This document shows, piece after piece, positions 1 to 8,429 of a stretch of DNA of 42,589 nt. Source of the DNA: Planctomycetota bacterium (GTDB lineage Bacteria; Planctomycetota; UBA1135; UBA2386). The translations under genes and the position numbers were made by a program. The notes beneath the pieces were generated by a model, which saw only the letters and a program-made list of their open reading frames with translations, was not told the DNA's origin and made no database searches. Every line of letters begins with the position of its first letter. The stretch's first letter is position 1. The stretch is from NCBI GenBank assembly GCA_016235155.1, contig JACRLW010000035.1, positions 36,802 through 79,390 on the forward strand, written 5' to 3'.

Positions 1-496
1 AGATCGACTTCTTGTCGCGCCCCTGCTGAATGCGGTCCTTGATCGTGCCCTTGAGCACGTAGTCGGAACCGAGCACGGAGCCGGCCTGGTTCGGGTTCTG
101 GGTCACGGCGCCCGCGCGCTTCGCCGCCCGCTCCGCGCGCACCGCTTCGAGGCCCTCCTTGCTGCGGTCGACGATCTGCACGCGGCCGCCCATCGACTTG
201 AACAGGTTCGTGCGGAGCTTGGTGAGGACGATCTCCTTGTCGATCGGCCCGCTCGAGTCGTTGCGCAGCTCGGTGATGTGGAAGGTGATCGGCTCCTTCG
301 GGTCGTGGCTGGCGAGGACGCCGTAGGCCACGATGTCGCGCGCCATCTGATCCGCCATCGTGCGGATGTCCTGGCTCTCGAGTGCGCCGCCGCCGACGGG
401 GTCCGGAGCATCGGGGTCGATGCGCTGGTCGGTCGTGCCGCACCCGGTCAGGAGTGCGAAGAGGAAAGCTGCCGCGGTGACACGGTTGTAGTGCAT
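1..496 (-). CDS. LpoB-like penicillin-binding-protein activator lipoprotein (3' end outside window)
   Basis: The reverse frame from the ATG at 496 reads to the window edge without a stop, giving 165 residues of an incomplete protein. It begins with a lipoprotein signal: basic start, hydrophobic core and lipobox LTGC, with the lipidated Cys at 19. After an Asp/Pro linker come the segments DIRTMADQM, FHITELRNDSSGPIDKE and GSDYVLKGTIKDR, which follow the pattern of the LpoB family (periplasmic activators of bifunctional penicillin-binding proteins). The protein would be anchored in the outer membrane and act on peptidoglycan synthases. That role is known for enterobacterial LpoB and only inferred here. 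No Shine-Dalgarno sequence precedes the start. It is divergent from the MoxR gene, with about 210 bases between them. The family call is from pattern recognition, and the missing C-terminus limits certainty. Confidence 0.7.
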   Translation of the reverse strand, partial: MHYNRVTAAAFLFALLTGCGTTDQRIDPDAPDPVGGGALESQDIRTMADQMARDIVAYGVLASHDPKEPITFHITELRNDSSGPIDKEIVLTKLRTNLFKSMGGRVQIVDRSKEGLEAVRAERAAKRAGAVTQNPNQAGSVLGSDYVLKGTIKDRIQQGRDKKSI

Positions 497-706
497 GGGA
501 GACAGGTCGATCGTCGGCGCCTCGCCCGTACGGGCCTCCCGTCGGGTTGCGTCGACTGGTAGAAAGCGGTCGCGGCGTCGGGTTTTCCACTCCCGTTGCG
601 CCGCGTTCAATCGCGGCGACGACCGGAGCGCCCGAACCGATGGCCGAGGCCACGCCGCGACACGAGACCGCGCGAAGCAAAACCGAGACCGGACGACCGA
701 CAGCGT

Positions 707-1624
707 ATGACCCAGAGTCTCGGCAGGAGCATCGCGGAAAACGTCGGCACGGTCCTGCTCGGCAAGCCGGATGTGGTCGAACTCGCCGTGACGACGCTGA
801 TCGCCGGCGGCCACCTGCTGATCGAGGATCGCCCCGGAGTCGGCAAGACGCTGCTCGCGCGGGCGATCGCCCGCTCGCTCGACCTGCCCTGGCGCCGCAT
901 CCAGTGCACCGCGGACCTCCTGCCCGCGGACGTGCTCGGCGCGCAGATCTGGTCGCCCCAGTCCGGCGAGCTGCGCTTCCACCCCGGGCCGGTGTTCACG
1001 TCGGTCCTGATCGCCGACGAGTTGAACCGCACGCCGCCGCGCACGCAGTCGGCGCTGCTCGAGTGCATGGCCGAACGCTCGGTCACGGTCGACGGCGAAC
1101 CGCTGCCGCTCCCCGACCCGTTCTTCGTCGTCGCGACCCAGAACCCCTACACCGCCGCCGGCACCTACCCGCTGCCGGAGAGCCAGCTCGACCGCTTCCT
1201 CGTGCGCATCGCGATCGGCTACCCGTCCGCGGAGGACGAGCTCCGCGTCGCCGTCCAGCGCGACGGCCACCGCGCCCTCGCCGATCTCGCACCGGTCGCG
1301 AGCTCCGAGCGAGTCCGCGAGGTGCGGCGCGCGGTGCACGAGGTCCGCGTGCAGGACGACGTGCTGCGCTACCTCGTCGAACTGTGCCGCCGCACGCGCG
1401 AGATGCCCGACGTCACGCTCGGCGTCAGCCCACGCGGCACGCAAGCGCTCCACCTCGCGGCGCGCGCGCGGGCGGTCCTGCACGACCGGGACTACGTCGT
1501 GCCCGACGACGTCGCGCGCCTCGCCGTGCCGGTCCTCGCGCATCGAGTGCAGGTCGACGGCGGCATCGACTCCGCTGCGGCGCTCGTCGGCGAACTCGTG
1601 TCGCGCGTCCCGGCACCGGAGTGA
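707..1624 (+). CDS. MoxR-family AAA+ ATPase
   Basis: A 305-residue AAA+ ATPase of the MoxR/RavA group. These are chaperone-like ATPases that usually act on partner proteins encoded beside them. Visible motifs are Walker A (EDRPGVGKT, residues 40-48, with Asp at the first Gly position as in many MoxR proteins), Walker B (LIADELNR, 101-108), sensor 1 (VVATQNP, 141-147) and the ESQLDRF arginine-finger region (158-164). The C-terminal lid carries the GVSPRGTQAL motif typical of MoxR. I chose the ATG at 707 because the longer in-frame extension back to 596 is an Arg/Pro-rich stretch with no family resemblance. It is the first gene of a tight operon with DUF58 (6-base gap) and transglutaminase genes, a standard MoxR arrangement. 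No clear ribosome binding site is visible. Confidence 0.92.
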   Translation: MTQSLGRSIAENVGTVLLGKPDVVELAVTTLIAGGHLLIEDRPGVGKTLLARAIARSLDLPWRRIQCTADLLPADVLGAQIWSPQSGELRFHPGPVFTSVLIADELNRTPPRTQSALLECMAERSVTVDGEPLPLPDPFFVVATQNPYTAAGTYPLPESQLDRFLVRIAIGYPSAEDELRVAVQRDGHRALADLAPVASSERVREVRRAVHEVRVQDDVLRYLVELCRRTREMPDVTLGVSPRGTQALHLAARARAVLHDRDYVVPDDVARLAVPVLAHRVQVDGGIDSAAALVGELVSRVPAPE

Positions 1625-1630
1625 CCCGTC

Positions 1631-2716
1631 GTGACCGAGCCCACGCCGAGCCGCTGCCGCACACGCTTCTCGATCACGCCTCGCGGCCAGCTCGCCGTCG
1701 CACTCTTCCACCTCGCCGCGGGAGTCGCGTGGCTCAGCGGTGACGCGAGCGTGCGTCTCGCGGCGAGCCTGCTCGCAGCGCCGGTGCTGCTCGATCTCGG
1801 TTGGAAGCTGTGGGCGAAGCCGCGCATCGCGATCGCACTGAGCACACGTCGCGGGATCGCACGCAGTGCGTTCCGCGAGTCGCTCGTGCTCCGCAACGAT
1901 TCGCCGCGCGCAGCGCTGCGCGAACTGCGGCTGCGTGAACCGCGCACCCACGTCCCCGATGCGGGCGGCGCACACCTGCCGTGGCTGCCGCCCTCGAGCG
2001 CCGTGCGCCTCGAACTCACGGCGCGTCATCCGCGCCGCGGACTCGCCGTCGTGCGCGAGTTCGTCGCGGAGACCGAGTGGCCGCTGGCGTTCTTCCGCTG
2101 GCAGGTCGAGATCGCCGTGGCGATCAACCTCCTCTCCGAGCCGCTGCGCGTTCCGTTCGCGACCGACGCGCTGCGAACCGCGGAGCAACGGCGCGACGCA
2201 CGACCATCGCCGCACGGCGAGACCGAGGAGTTCTGGGCGCTGCGCGAGTACCGCGACGGCGACGATGCGCGCCGCGTGCACGGGCGCCGCTCCGCGTCGC
2301 TCGGCGAACTCGTCGTCGCGGTCTGGCACGGGACCGACGCGAGCGAGCGCTGCCTGGTCGTCGACCTACGGCGAGCGCCCGGCACGTCCGACCCGCGGAC
2401 GATGCGACGCCTCGATCGTGAACTCGGCCACGCGGCGTGGATCGTCGACCGCTGGTCGCACGAAGGTCTGCACGAGGGTTCGCGCTTCCGCGTGGTCGCG
2501 ATCCAGCGCGAACTCGCGACGACGATCGTGCGCAACGCACGCGGCGCACGCGACGTGTTGGCGTGGTTGGCCGTCGCGCAGCCGGTGCCGTACCGCGCGC
2601 TCGACGACAACGAGACTCGCGAACTCGCCGCGCTGCCTCATCGCCTCTGGCTCGCGGCCGGCGGCTACCGCGAGCGCGGCGCCCACGAAGCGACGACGCA
2701 CGGAGTGCGCGCGTGA
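1631..2716 (+). CDS. DUF58 domain membrane protein
   Basis: A 361-residue protein starting at GTG 1631. Two hydrophobic segments (about residues 21-35 and 41-58) anchor it, and the rest is the DUF58 module. Its hallmark is seen at residues 199-226: EEFWALREYRDGDDARRVHG followed by RRSASLGEL. DUF58 proteins are known partners of MoxR ATPases and resemble von Willebrand A folds, but no clear MIDAS metal site stands out here. The gene follows moxR by 6 bases, and its stop overlaps the GTG start of the transglutaminase gene in a GTGA junction, so the three are probably co-translated. The exact biochemical role of such units is unresolved; envelope or surface-protein maturation is a common suggestion. 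Family confidence is high, function low. Confidence 0.88.
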   Translation: MTEPTPSRCRTRFSITPRGQLAVALFHLAAGVAWLSGDASVRLAASLLAAPVLLDLGWKLWAKPRIAIALSTRRGIARSAFRESLVLRNDSPRAALRELRLREPRTHVPDAGGAHLPWLPPSSAVRLELTARHPRRGLAVVREFVAETEWPLAFFRWQVEIAVAINLLSEPLRVPFATDALRTAEQRRDARPSPHGETEEFWALREYRDGDDARRVHGRRSASLGELVVAVWHGTDASERCLVVDLRRAPGTSDPRTMRRLDRELGHAAWIVDRWSHEGLHEGSRFRVVAIQRELATTIVRNARGARDVLAWLAVAQPVPYRALDDNETRELAALPHRLWLAAGGYRERGAHEATTHGVRA

Positions 2717-4665
2717 CCGTCGAGAACCCGAACCTGACGCGACGCCTCGCGCTCGGCGCGTGCGGGCTCGTCGCACTGACCGCGCTGCCGACCGCGACCT
2801 TTCCGCCGGAGTGGCTGCTCGGTTTCGTCGGTCCCGCGCTGATCCTGCTCGCCCTCGTCGAGGGCGTTCGCCTCCGCACGTGGCAGGCATTCGCGATCGC
2901 CGGGGCGCTGCAGATCGCCGCGGTCGCGACGCTCGCGCCCACGGTGCCCCTGCAGCCGCTCGCCGCGCTCGGTTGCACGCTGGTGCCGCCGCTCGCGTAC
3001 TGCTCGGTGCGCGCGTGGTCGGTCGACTCGCTGCGCTGCGTGTTCCTCGCCTTCTGCATCGTCCTCGTCGCCGCGATCCTCGGCCGGCCGACGACGGCGC
3101 ACGTGCTCGTGTTCCTCGCCACGGCGATCGCCGCGCTCGCCGTCGACGTCTCGACGACCGAACGCGAACAGCGGGCGTCCTGGCGTGGACCGCGCGCGCC
3201 CGTGCTCCTGCGAGCGGTGATCGGCGCGCAGCTGATCGGCGCCTCGGTCGTGATCTGCCTGCTCGCCTTCCGCGGCATCGGTGCGCTGCCGGCGGTCCAC
3301 GCCGATCCGTCGACGCCGCACGCTCCGTCGGCGAGTTCGTCGCGCAGCGCAGGGCTTTCGTCGAAGTTCGAGTTCGACGCTCCCGGCGGTTCACCGCTCG
3401 CGCTGCGCGCCGACGTCGTGCTCACTGCATCCGCCCGCGACGGCCGCCCGCTTCCCGCCGACCTCTATCTCCGCTGCGGCGCGTTCGAGCGCGCGGGACT
3501 CGATTCGTGGCGGCAGGCGCCCGCGCGAGCGCGACGACTCGGCCCGAACACCTTCGTCGGCAGACGCTTCGAAACCCTGCCGGAGCGCTGGATCGACCTC
3601 AATCTCGTGGTCGCGTCCGAACTCGCGTTCGTCCCGGCCGGCGTGTTCGCGATCGAATCGCACGACCCTCTGATCGGCGACGTGGCGCGCGGCACCTTCC
3701 GGTTTGCGCAGCCGCGCGCCGGCTCGACGCTGCAGGCCGGCTATCAGAACCTCCACCTCGCGGAACTCGACGCCTTGCCCGCGCCGGGTCGCGACGCGCT
3801 GCTCGAGGTCCCGGCCGAGGTCGAGCGCCATCGGACGATCTTCGCTCCGCTGCTCTTGGATCGCCGCGTCACGCGCGCCGTCGCGCCGCTCGACGTCGCG
3901 GAGGCGGTCGCGACCGTGCTGCGCGAGCGTTGCGAGTACGCGCTCGTCGAACCGCGGGGTCCTCACGGCCACTCGGTGCTCGACTTCCTCGACGGCGACC
4001 GCCGCGGCTTCTGCATGCACTTCGCGTCGGCGACGGCGCTCGCGTTGCGCATGCTCGGCGTGCCCTGTCGCGTCGGAGTCGGGGTCTACGGCGGCGACGA
4101 GAGCAGCGAGTTGCCGACGTCGCGCGTCTTCGGCTCGCACCACGCGCACGCGTGGGTCGAAGTCCCGATCGAGGGCGCCGGTTGGGTCATCGTCGATCCC
4201 ACGCCGCCGAGCGTGCGCCCGTTCCTGCGCTGGCCGGAGACCGCGCGTGATCCGCTCGACCCCGCGACCGACGGCGCGGCGGCGCGCGAACTCGCCGCAC
4301 CGGGCGACGGACCACCACTCTCGGTCGCGGTCGATCCGACCTGGCTCGCCGTTGCGTTCGCCGTGCTCGCGATCGCGGGTCTCGCGTTCCGCGGCGGCGG
4401 TGCGCGCGCGCCGCGCGTCGTCGCGGAGCCGGTCACCACCGATCTGCGCACCGCGCGCAAGCTGATGGCGAAGGTGCTCGCGGCCTACGCCAGGCGCGAC
4501 CTGATGCGCTTCCCGCGCGAGAGCCTCGAGTCCTGGGTCGGCCGCGTCGGCGCCGGCGACGAACTCCTGACCGGCGCGGTCGACACCTTCCAAGTGATCC
4601 GTTTCGGCGGTCGACCGCTCGACGCCGCGCGACGCGACGCGCTCGAGCGTGCCGCGGACGACTGA
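2713..4665 (+). CDS. TgpA-type membrane transglutaminase-like protein
   Basis: A 650-residue integral membrane protein. The first 190 or so residues form several hydrophobic segments. A soluble extracytoplasmic part follows, with a transglutaminase core showing the papain-like triad: Cys434 (GFCMHF), His479 (HAHAWVEV) and Asp495 (VIVDPTP). Another membrane segment lies near residues 538-560, and a C-terminal helical tail resembles the DUF4129-like tail of TgpA proteins. The GTG start at 2713 overlaps the stop of the DUF58 gene by four bases, a clear sign of translational coupling. An upstream in-frame extension runs through the DUF58 gene and was rejected. MoxR-DUF58-TgpA operons are widespread; the transglutaminase part is thought to act as a transferase or protease on envelope proteins, with substrate unknown. 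All three catalytic residues are intact, so activity is plausible. Confidence 0.88.
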   Translation: MTVENPNLTRRLALGACGLVALTALPTATFPPEWLLGFVGPALILLALVEGVRLRTWQAFAIAGALQIAAVATLAPTVPLQPLAALGCTLVPPLAYCSVRAWSVDSLRCVFLAFCIVLVAAILGRPTTAHVLVFLATAIAALAVDVSTTEREQRASWRGPRAPVLLRAVIGAQLIGASVVICLLAFRGIGALPAVHADPSTPHAPSASSSRSAGLSSKFEFDAPGGSPLALRADVVLTASARDGRPLPADLYLRCGAFERAGLDSWRQAPARARRLGPNTFVGRRFETLPERWIDLNLVVASELAFVPAGVFAIESHDPLIGDVARGTFRFAQPRAGSTLQAGYQNLHLAELDALPAPGRDALLEVPAEVERHRTIFAPLLLDRRVTRAVAPLDVAEAVATVLRERCEYALVEPRGPHGHSVLDFLDGDRRGFCMHFASATALALRMLGVPCRVGVGVYGGDESSELPTSRVFGSHHAHAWVEVPIEGAGWVIVDPTPPSVRPFLRWPETARDPLDPATDGAAARELAAPGDGPPLSVAVDPTWLAVAFAVLAIAGLAFRGGGARAPRVVAEPVTTDLRTARKLMAKVLAAYARRDLMRFPRESLESWVGRVGAGDELLTGAVDTFQVIRFGGRPLDAARRDALERAADD

Positions 4666-4678
4666 CGGCTCTCGAGGA

Positions 4679-4960
4679 TCAGCGCTGCACCTCGAAGCGT
4701 TCCTCGCCGTCGCGCACGACGAGATCGTCGACCGCGACGTTCTCGACGCGCGACCACGGCGATCCGCGGTGGAGCGCGGCGAGGAACTCGCCGAGGCGCG
4801 GGACCGGGGCCTGCGCTTCGCCGATCACCGCGCCGTCGGCGCGGTTCGCGACGAAGCCCGTCACGCCGAGCGCTCGCGCCGCATCGCGGGCGTGCGCGCG
4901 GAACGCGACACCCTGGACGCGGCCGGTCACGACGTAGGCGACGCGACGCAGTCCGCTCAC
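4679..4960 (-). CDS. acyP: Acylphosphatase
   Basis: A 93-residue protein, the usual length for acylphosphatases, which hydrolyse carboxyl-phosphate bonds in the cytosol. The signature is clear: GRVQGVAFR at residues 13-21, with the phosphate-binding Arg21, and GFVANRADG, with catalytic Asn39. I chose the GTG at 4960 because it places MSGLRR directly before the first beta strand and overlaps the stop of the upstream lipoprotein gene in a GTGA junction. A longer form would add a non-homologous N-terminus read from that gene's 3' end. The stop lies 13 bases from the convergent transglutaminase gene. The coupling to a large lipoprotein gene has no obvious biochemical meaning. Confidence 0.9.
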   Translation of the reverse strand: MSGLRRVAYVVTGRVQGVAFRAHARDAARALGVTGFVANRADGAVIGEAQAPVPRLGEFLAALHRGSPWSRVENVAVDDLVVRDGEERFEVQR

Positions 4961-7704
4961 GGCACGATCTCGATCGTGATCCGTCGACTCGCCAGCGCAT
5001 CGACCCGGCGTTCCCACGCGCCGATGCCGAAGATCCTCGATGCGACCGCCTGGTAGCCGGGGAAGTACTGCTGGTGCACCGGGCCGTCGTCGATCCGCAC
5101 CGCGGTGACCTCGAGCGTGTACTGCCCCGGCGCCAGGATCGCGGGTCCGCGGGGCAGGACGCGGAACGTGAACGTGCCGAGGTCCGGCGGCACGATCGCG
5201 CGCCAGTCGCGAATCTCGCCGGCGGACTCGCCGTGCAGGCGCACGGTCACGTACAGCGATTCGGGCGGGACGGTGAAGCGCGCCTCGAAGCCGTTCGCGC
5301 TGACTTGCTGCGCGTGCAGCGGCGTGTCGATCGACGGCACGGCGAGCTGCGGGACGCGCGGATGAGTCGTGCCGTCGAGCGCGAACACCGCGCGCTGGGT
5401 GAGGATCACGCCGCCGACGTCGGCCGTGCCGCCGATCACCGCGAGCCAGTGCCCTCCCGCGGGCGGCGCGAACGTTGCGGGAAGACGGAGCACCGCGTCT
5501 TCACCCAGCGCAGTGAGGTTGCCGTCGTGGGTGCGCACGACTTCGATGGCGCGGCCGTCGGCGAGCACGTAGGCGAGATCAGTGCGCACGGCCGTGCCTG
5601 GGATCGCGGCGTCGAATCCGGCCAGCGCTCCGGTCGCCCTGAAGTCGGTGTCGGCGTACAGCGCGGTCATTCCGGTCGGGATGAACTCCGTCGTCGAACC
5701 CGGCGCGAGTGCGATGTCCGTCATCAACGCGAGCGCGGAGATCTGGTGACGTCCGAGCACGAGATCGCCCCAGGTCATCGCGACGTGCGCGCCCCGTGAC
5801 GGCAAGCCGCCCCGGTACAGGCTGCCGCCGGTCTGCGCGGGATCGAGCCACACCGGGGTCGCCGGCGCGAGCGAGCGGCCGGCGAGTGCGGCGTCGAGCC
5901 AGCGATCGGCGTTCTCGATGCCGGTGGCGACGACGCGCCACAACGTCGCGAGCGGGATCCCCGAACCGGGCTGCAGCGGCGCGCGCAGATCGCCGTGCAG
6001 CACGCCGAAGGGGACGAACGCGCCGAGCGGCGCGCGCTGCGCCCGGAGGAGGGGCAACTCGACGCGACGCACGTCGACGTGATTCGCCGAGTGGGCGCTG
6101 AGCACGCGGACGCCGTCAGTGTTCGTCTCGAGCGAGGCGACGATCTCGGTCGCGCCGCTGATCGCTGCGCGCAGATCGTTGTCCTCGCGGGTCTGGTCGA
6201 GGAACTCGTCGCTGCCGCCGCGCTGGCGGTGGACGTACGCACCGGTCACGCGCGCGCCGTTCGCGTCGTCGATCGGCACGACGACCGCGCCGCCGCGGTT
6301 GTCCGCGGTCCACTCCTCGGTCCCGTAGAACAGCAAGAGGTCGAGATTGCGACGCGACGCCGGGACGAACACGCGGCCGTCGAGCGAGAACACACGGCGC
6401 ACGTTGGTCGGATCGGGAGTGGTCGCGAGGAAGCCGACGAAACGGTCGTCGATCGCCGGAAACTCGATCGTCCCGTCGGCGCGCGACACGCCGGCGTCGC
6501 CGTTGCCGCGATCCGCGGAACCGAGGCCGACAGTGACGAACGGCTGAACCTGCCCCCGCGCGATCGCGAGCGCGCGCAGATCGGTGACGCCTTCGAGGTC
6601 GAAGGTGAGGTCGCCGGCGTCGAGTGCCTGGCCGCCGATCGCCGCGAACGAGCGCTCGAACGCCGCGGGGCGGCGGGTGCGTCCGCCGGCGAAAGTCAGC
6701 GTCGCCTGTCGCGACGTCCCGTCGGCGCCGCCGACCGGTACGGCTTGGAGTTCGAAGCGACCGTCGGAGCCGGACTCGGCCACGACCTGGCCCGCGCGCA
6801 CGCGGGCGCGCGCGACGACCGTGCGTCCGTCGGTCTCGAGCAGGCGACCGCGGATCGTCGCGATCGCCGGCGCAGCGACGGCGAACGCGAGCAGGGCGGC
6901 GCGCGTGACCACCGGCGCCGTCGTCGTGATCAGGGTCGCGGTCGCGTCCGCGGTTCCTCTCCCGATCACGCGCCACTCGCCGTCGGCGGGTCCGAGTTCG
7001 AACAGTTCGGCCGTGCCGTTCGCGGGTAGTGCGATGTCATTGGGCACCGTGAGGTGCGCGCCCGGCGCGAAGGTCGACGACGCGGGATGGAGTTGCACGC
7101 CACGCGTGACGAGCGCAGCGCGGCCGTCGGTCAGGCGCAGCGGCGGCACGTGGTCATGACGGAGGGAGCCGCTGCGCAAGGTGTCGTTCGTCGCGGCCCC
7201 GAAGCCGACGATCGTGCCCGCGGGAATGACCAGCACCGCGCCCGACGTCGCCGAGTCGTCGAGAGTGGCGGTCGCCGCGAGCGCGCCGGCGACGAGCGGG
7301 AGACCACTGCTCCCCGACACGTCGGCGACGTGGATCGTCGCCAGCAGTTGGTCGCGCGGCACCGCGTCGAACACGACCGTGAGCCCGGCCAGGAAGTCGC
7401 CCTGCTCGGCGAGCGCCGCGTTCATGTCGAAGGCCGCGATCACTCGACCGCTCGGCGTGTGGAAGAAGTCGGCGAGTCCGTCGCGCGAGGTCCAGACCGG
7501 GCGACCCGCGTCGGTCGAAAGCGTGACGCGGGCATTGACGACGGCCTTGCCGGCGTCGTCGCGCACGAACGCCCGGAACGAATCGTCGGGGAGCTTCTCG
7601 ATCCGCGGTCCGATGTCGAAGCCTTCACCCTTGCAGCCCGCGAGGCTCACGATGGCAGCGAGGACGACACCGGACGGAACCGATCGACAGGATTGGAGGC
7701 CCAT
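4957..7704 (-). CDS. Large lipoprotein with carboxypeptidase-regulatory-like and ZU5-like segments
   Basis: A 915-residue surface protein of unknown function. It begins with a lipoprotein signal peptide with lipobox SLAGC (Cys near residue 24). Just after it, FRAFVRDDAGKAVVNARVTL resembles a carboxypeptidase-regulatory-like (Ig-like) fold with a DGLADF turn. Around residues 155-250, the strand pattern IPAGTI ... LTVPNDIALPANGTAELF ... GEWRVIG resembles ZU5-type extracellular modules. Another regulatory-like repeat follows (ATIRGRLLETDGRTVVARARV ... GSDGRFELQAVPVG). The rest is beta-rich with no catalytic motif that I recognise. It is coupled downstream to acylphosphatase by a GTGA overlap and preceded at 24 bases by the cyclodeaminase gene. 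It is probably a surface binding or scaffold protein, but that is an inference from architecture only. Confidence 0.75.
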   Translation of the reverse strand: MGLQSCRSVPSGVVLAAIVSLAGCKGEGFDIGPRIEKLPDDSFRAFVRDDAGKAVVNARVTLSTDAGRPVWTSRDGLADFFHTPSGRVIAAFDMNAALAEQGDFLAGLTVVFDAVPRDQLLATIHVADVSGSSGLPLVAGALAATATLDDSATSGAVLVIPAGTIVGFGAATNDTLRSGSLRHDHVPPLRLTDGRAALVTRGVQLHPASSTFAPGAHLTVPNDIALPANGTAELFELGPADGEWRVIGRGTADATATLITTTAPVVTRAALLAFAVAAPAIATIRGRLLETDGRTVVARARVRAGQVVAESGSDGRFELQAVPVGGADGTSRQATLTFAGGRTRRPAAFERSFAAIGGQALDAGDLTFDLEGVTDLRALAIARGQVQPFVTVGLGSADRGNGDAGVSRADGTIEFPAIDDRFVGFLATTPDPTNVRRVFSLDGRVFVPASRRNLDLLLFYGTEEWTADNRGGAVVVPIDDANGARVTGAYVHRQRGGSDEFLDQTREDNDLRAAISGATEIVASLETNTDGVRVLSAHSANHVDVRRVELPLLRAQRAPLGAFVPFGVLHGDLRAPLQPGSGIPLATLWRVVATGIENADRWLDAALAGRSLAPATPVWLDPAQTGGSLYRGGLPSRGAHVAMTWGDLVLGRHQISALALMTDIALAPGSTTEFIPTGMTALYADTDFRATGALAGFDAAIPGTAVRTDLAYVLADGRAIEVVRTHDGNLTALGEDAVLRLPATFAPPAGGHWLAVIGGTADVGGVILTQRAVFALDGTTHPRVPQLAVPSIDTPLHAQQVSANGFEARFTVPPESLYVTVRLHGESAGEIRDWRAIVPPDLGTFTFRVLPRGPAILAPGQYTLEVTAVRIDDGPVHQQYFPGYQAVASRIFGIGAWERRVDALASRRITIEIVP

Positions 7705-7728
7705 GGCTGGAAGCGCGCGAACCGCGAA

Positions 7729-8349
7729 TCAGACGAGCAGGGAGTCCGCGCGTCGAGCCAATCGATCCCGCCGCGCCGCGACGTCACGGAGCGCCGCATC
7801 GACGCGCGCGAGTTCCGCATCGGCCGCGGCGCGGTCCGACAGCCCGCGGGCGTTGATCGCGACCATCAGCCGTGCGGCGCGCGCCGCGGCGAGCAGGAGT
7901 TCCGCCGCGGTGCCGAGGTCGGCGACGATGTTGCGCCCGATGCAGTCCGCGACGGGCTCGAGCGCCGCGAGCGCGTCGCGCGCGAGGGCGCACAGTTCGG
8001 CTGGGACCGCCATCGCGCCGTACAGCGCGGACTGGATCGCCGCATCGCGCTTGGCGGCGTCAGCGCCTTCCTTCGGCAGCTGGTACGCGGCGAGCACGCG
8101 GGTGAAGGCGGCCATGTCGCGCTCGTCGAGCGGCAGGACCCGCGCGATCGTCGATTCGATGGTCACGAGCGCCGCCGCGAGGTCTCCCGCTCGCGCCGCG
8201 TTCGCCGGCTTGTCGACCGAGAAGCGCAGCACCATCGCGCCGAGGGCCGCCCCCATCGCCGCCGCGCGTGCCGCCGCGGCGCCGCCGCCGGGTGCTGGGG
8301 TCTTTGCCGCGAGAGCCGCGACGAACTCGGAGAAGGACGCATCCGCCAT
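7729..8349 (-). CDS. Stand-alone cyclodeaminase/cyclohydrolase (FTCD C-terminal family) protein
   Basis: A 206-residue, almost wholly alpha-helical protein of the formiminotransferase-cyclodeaminase C-terminal family (FTCD_C). Stand-alone members act on formimino- or methenyl-tetrahydrofolate. The diagnostic N-terminal pattern is present: SFSEFVAALAAKTPAPGGGAAAA at about residues 5-27, then a helix with MGAALGAMV. Later helices carry LDERDMAAFTRVLAAYQLPK, typical of the family. The ATG at 8349 was preferred over an in-frame TTG three codons upstream. It lies 24 bases before the large lipoprotein gene and about 80 after the phosphatase-cytochrome gene, so it may be in the same transcript. No other folate or histidine-degradation genes are nearby, so the pathway assignment is uncertain. 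Confidence 0.82.
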   Translation of the reverse strand: MADASFSEFVAALAAKTPAPGGGAAAARAAAMGAALGAMVLRFSVDKPANAARAGDLAAALVTIESTIARVLPLDERDMAAFTRVLAAYQLPKEGADAAKRDAAIQSALYGAMAVPAELCALARDALAALEPVADCIGRNIVADLGTAAELLLAAARAARLMVAINARGLSDRAAADAELARVDAALRDVAARRDRLARRADSLLV

Positions 8350-8429
8350 CGCGGCCAAGTCTGGCGGGCCGTCCCACGACCCTCAACCCGCGGGATCGGA
8401 AACAGCGCGCGCGCCGCGCCAGGTCCCGG

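Noticed and set aside
1866..4250. A 794-codon forward open frame across the DUF58 and transglutaminase genes
   Set aside because: It is an Arg/Ser/Ala-rich out-of-frame reading of both genes.
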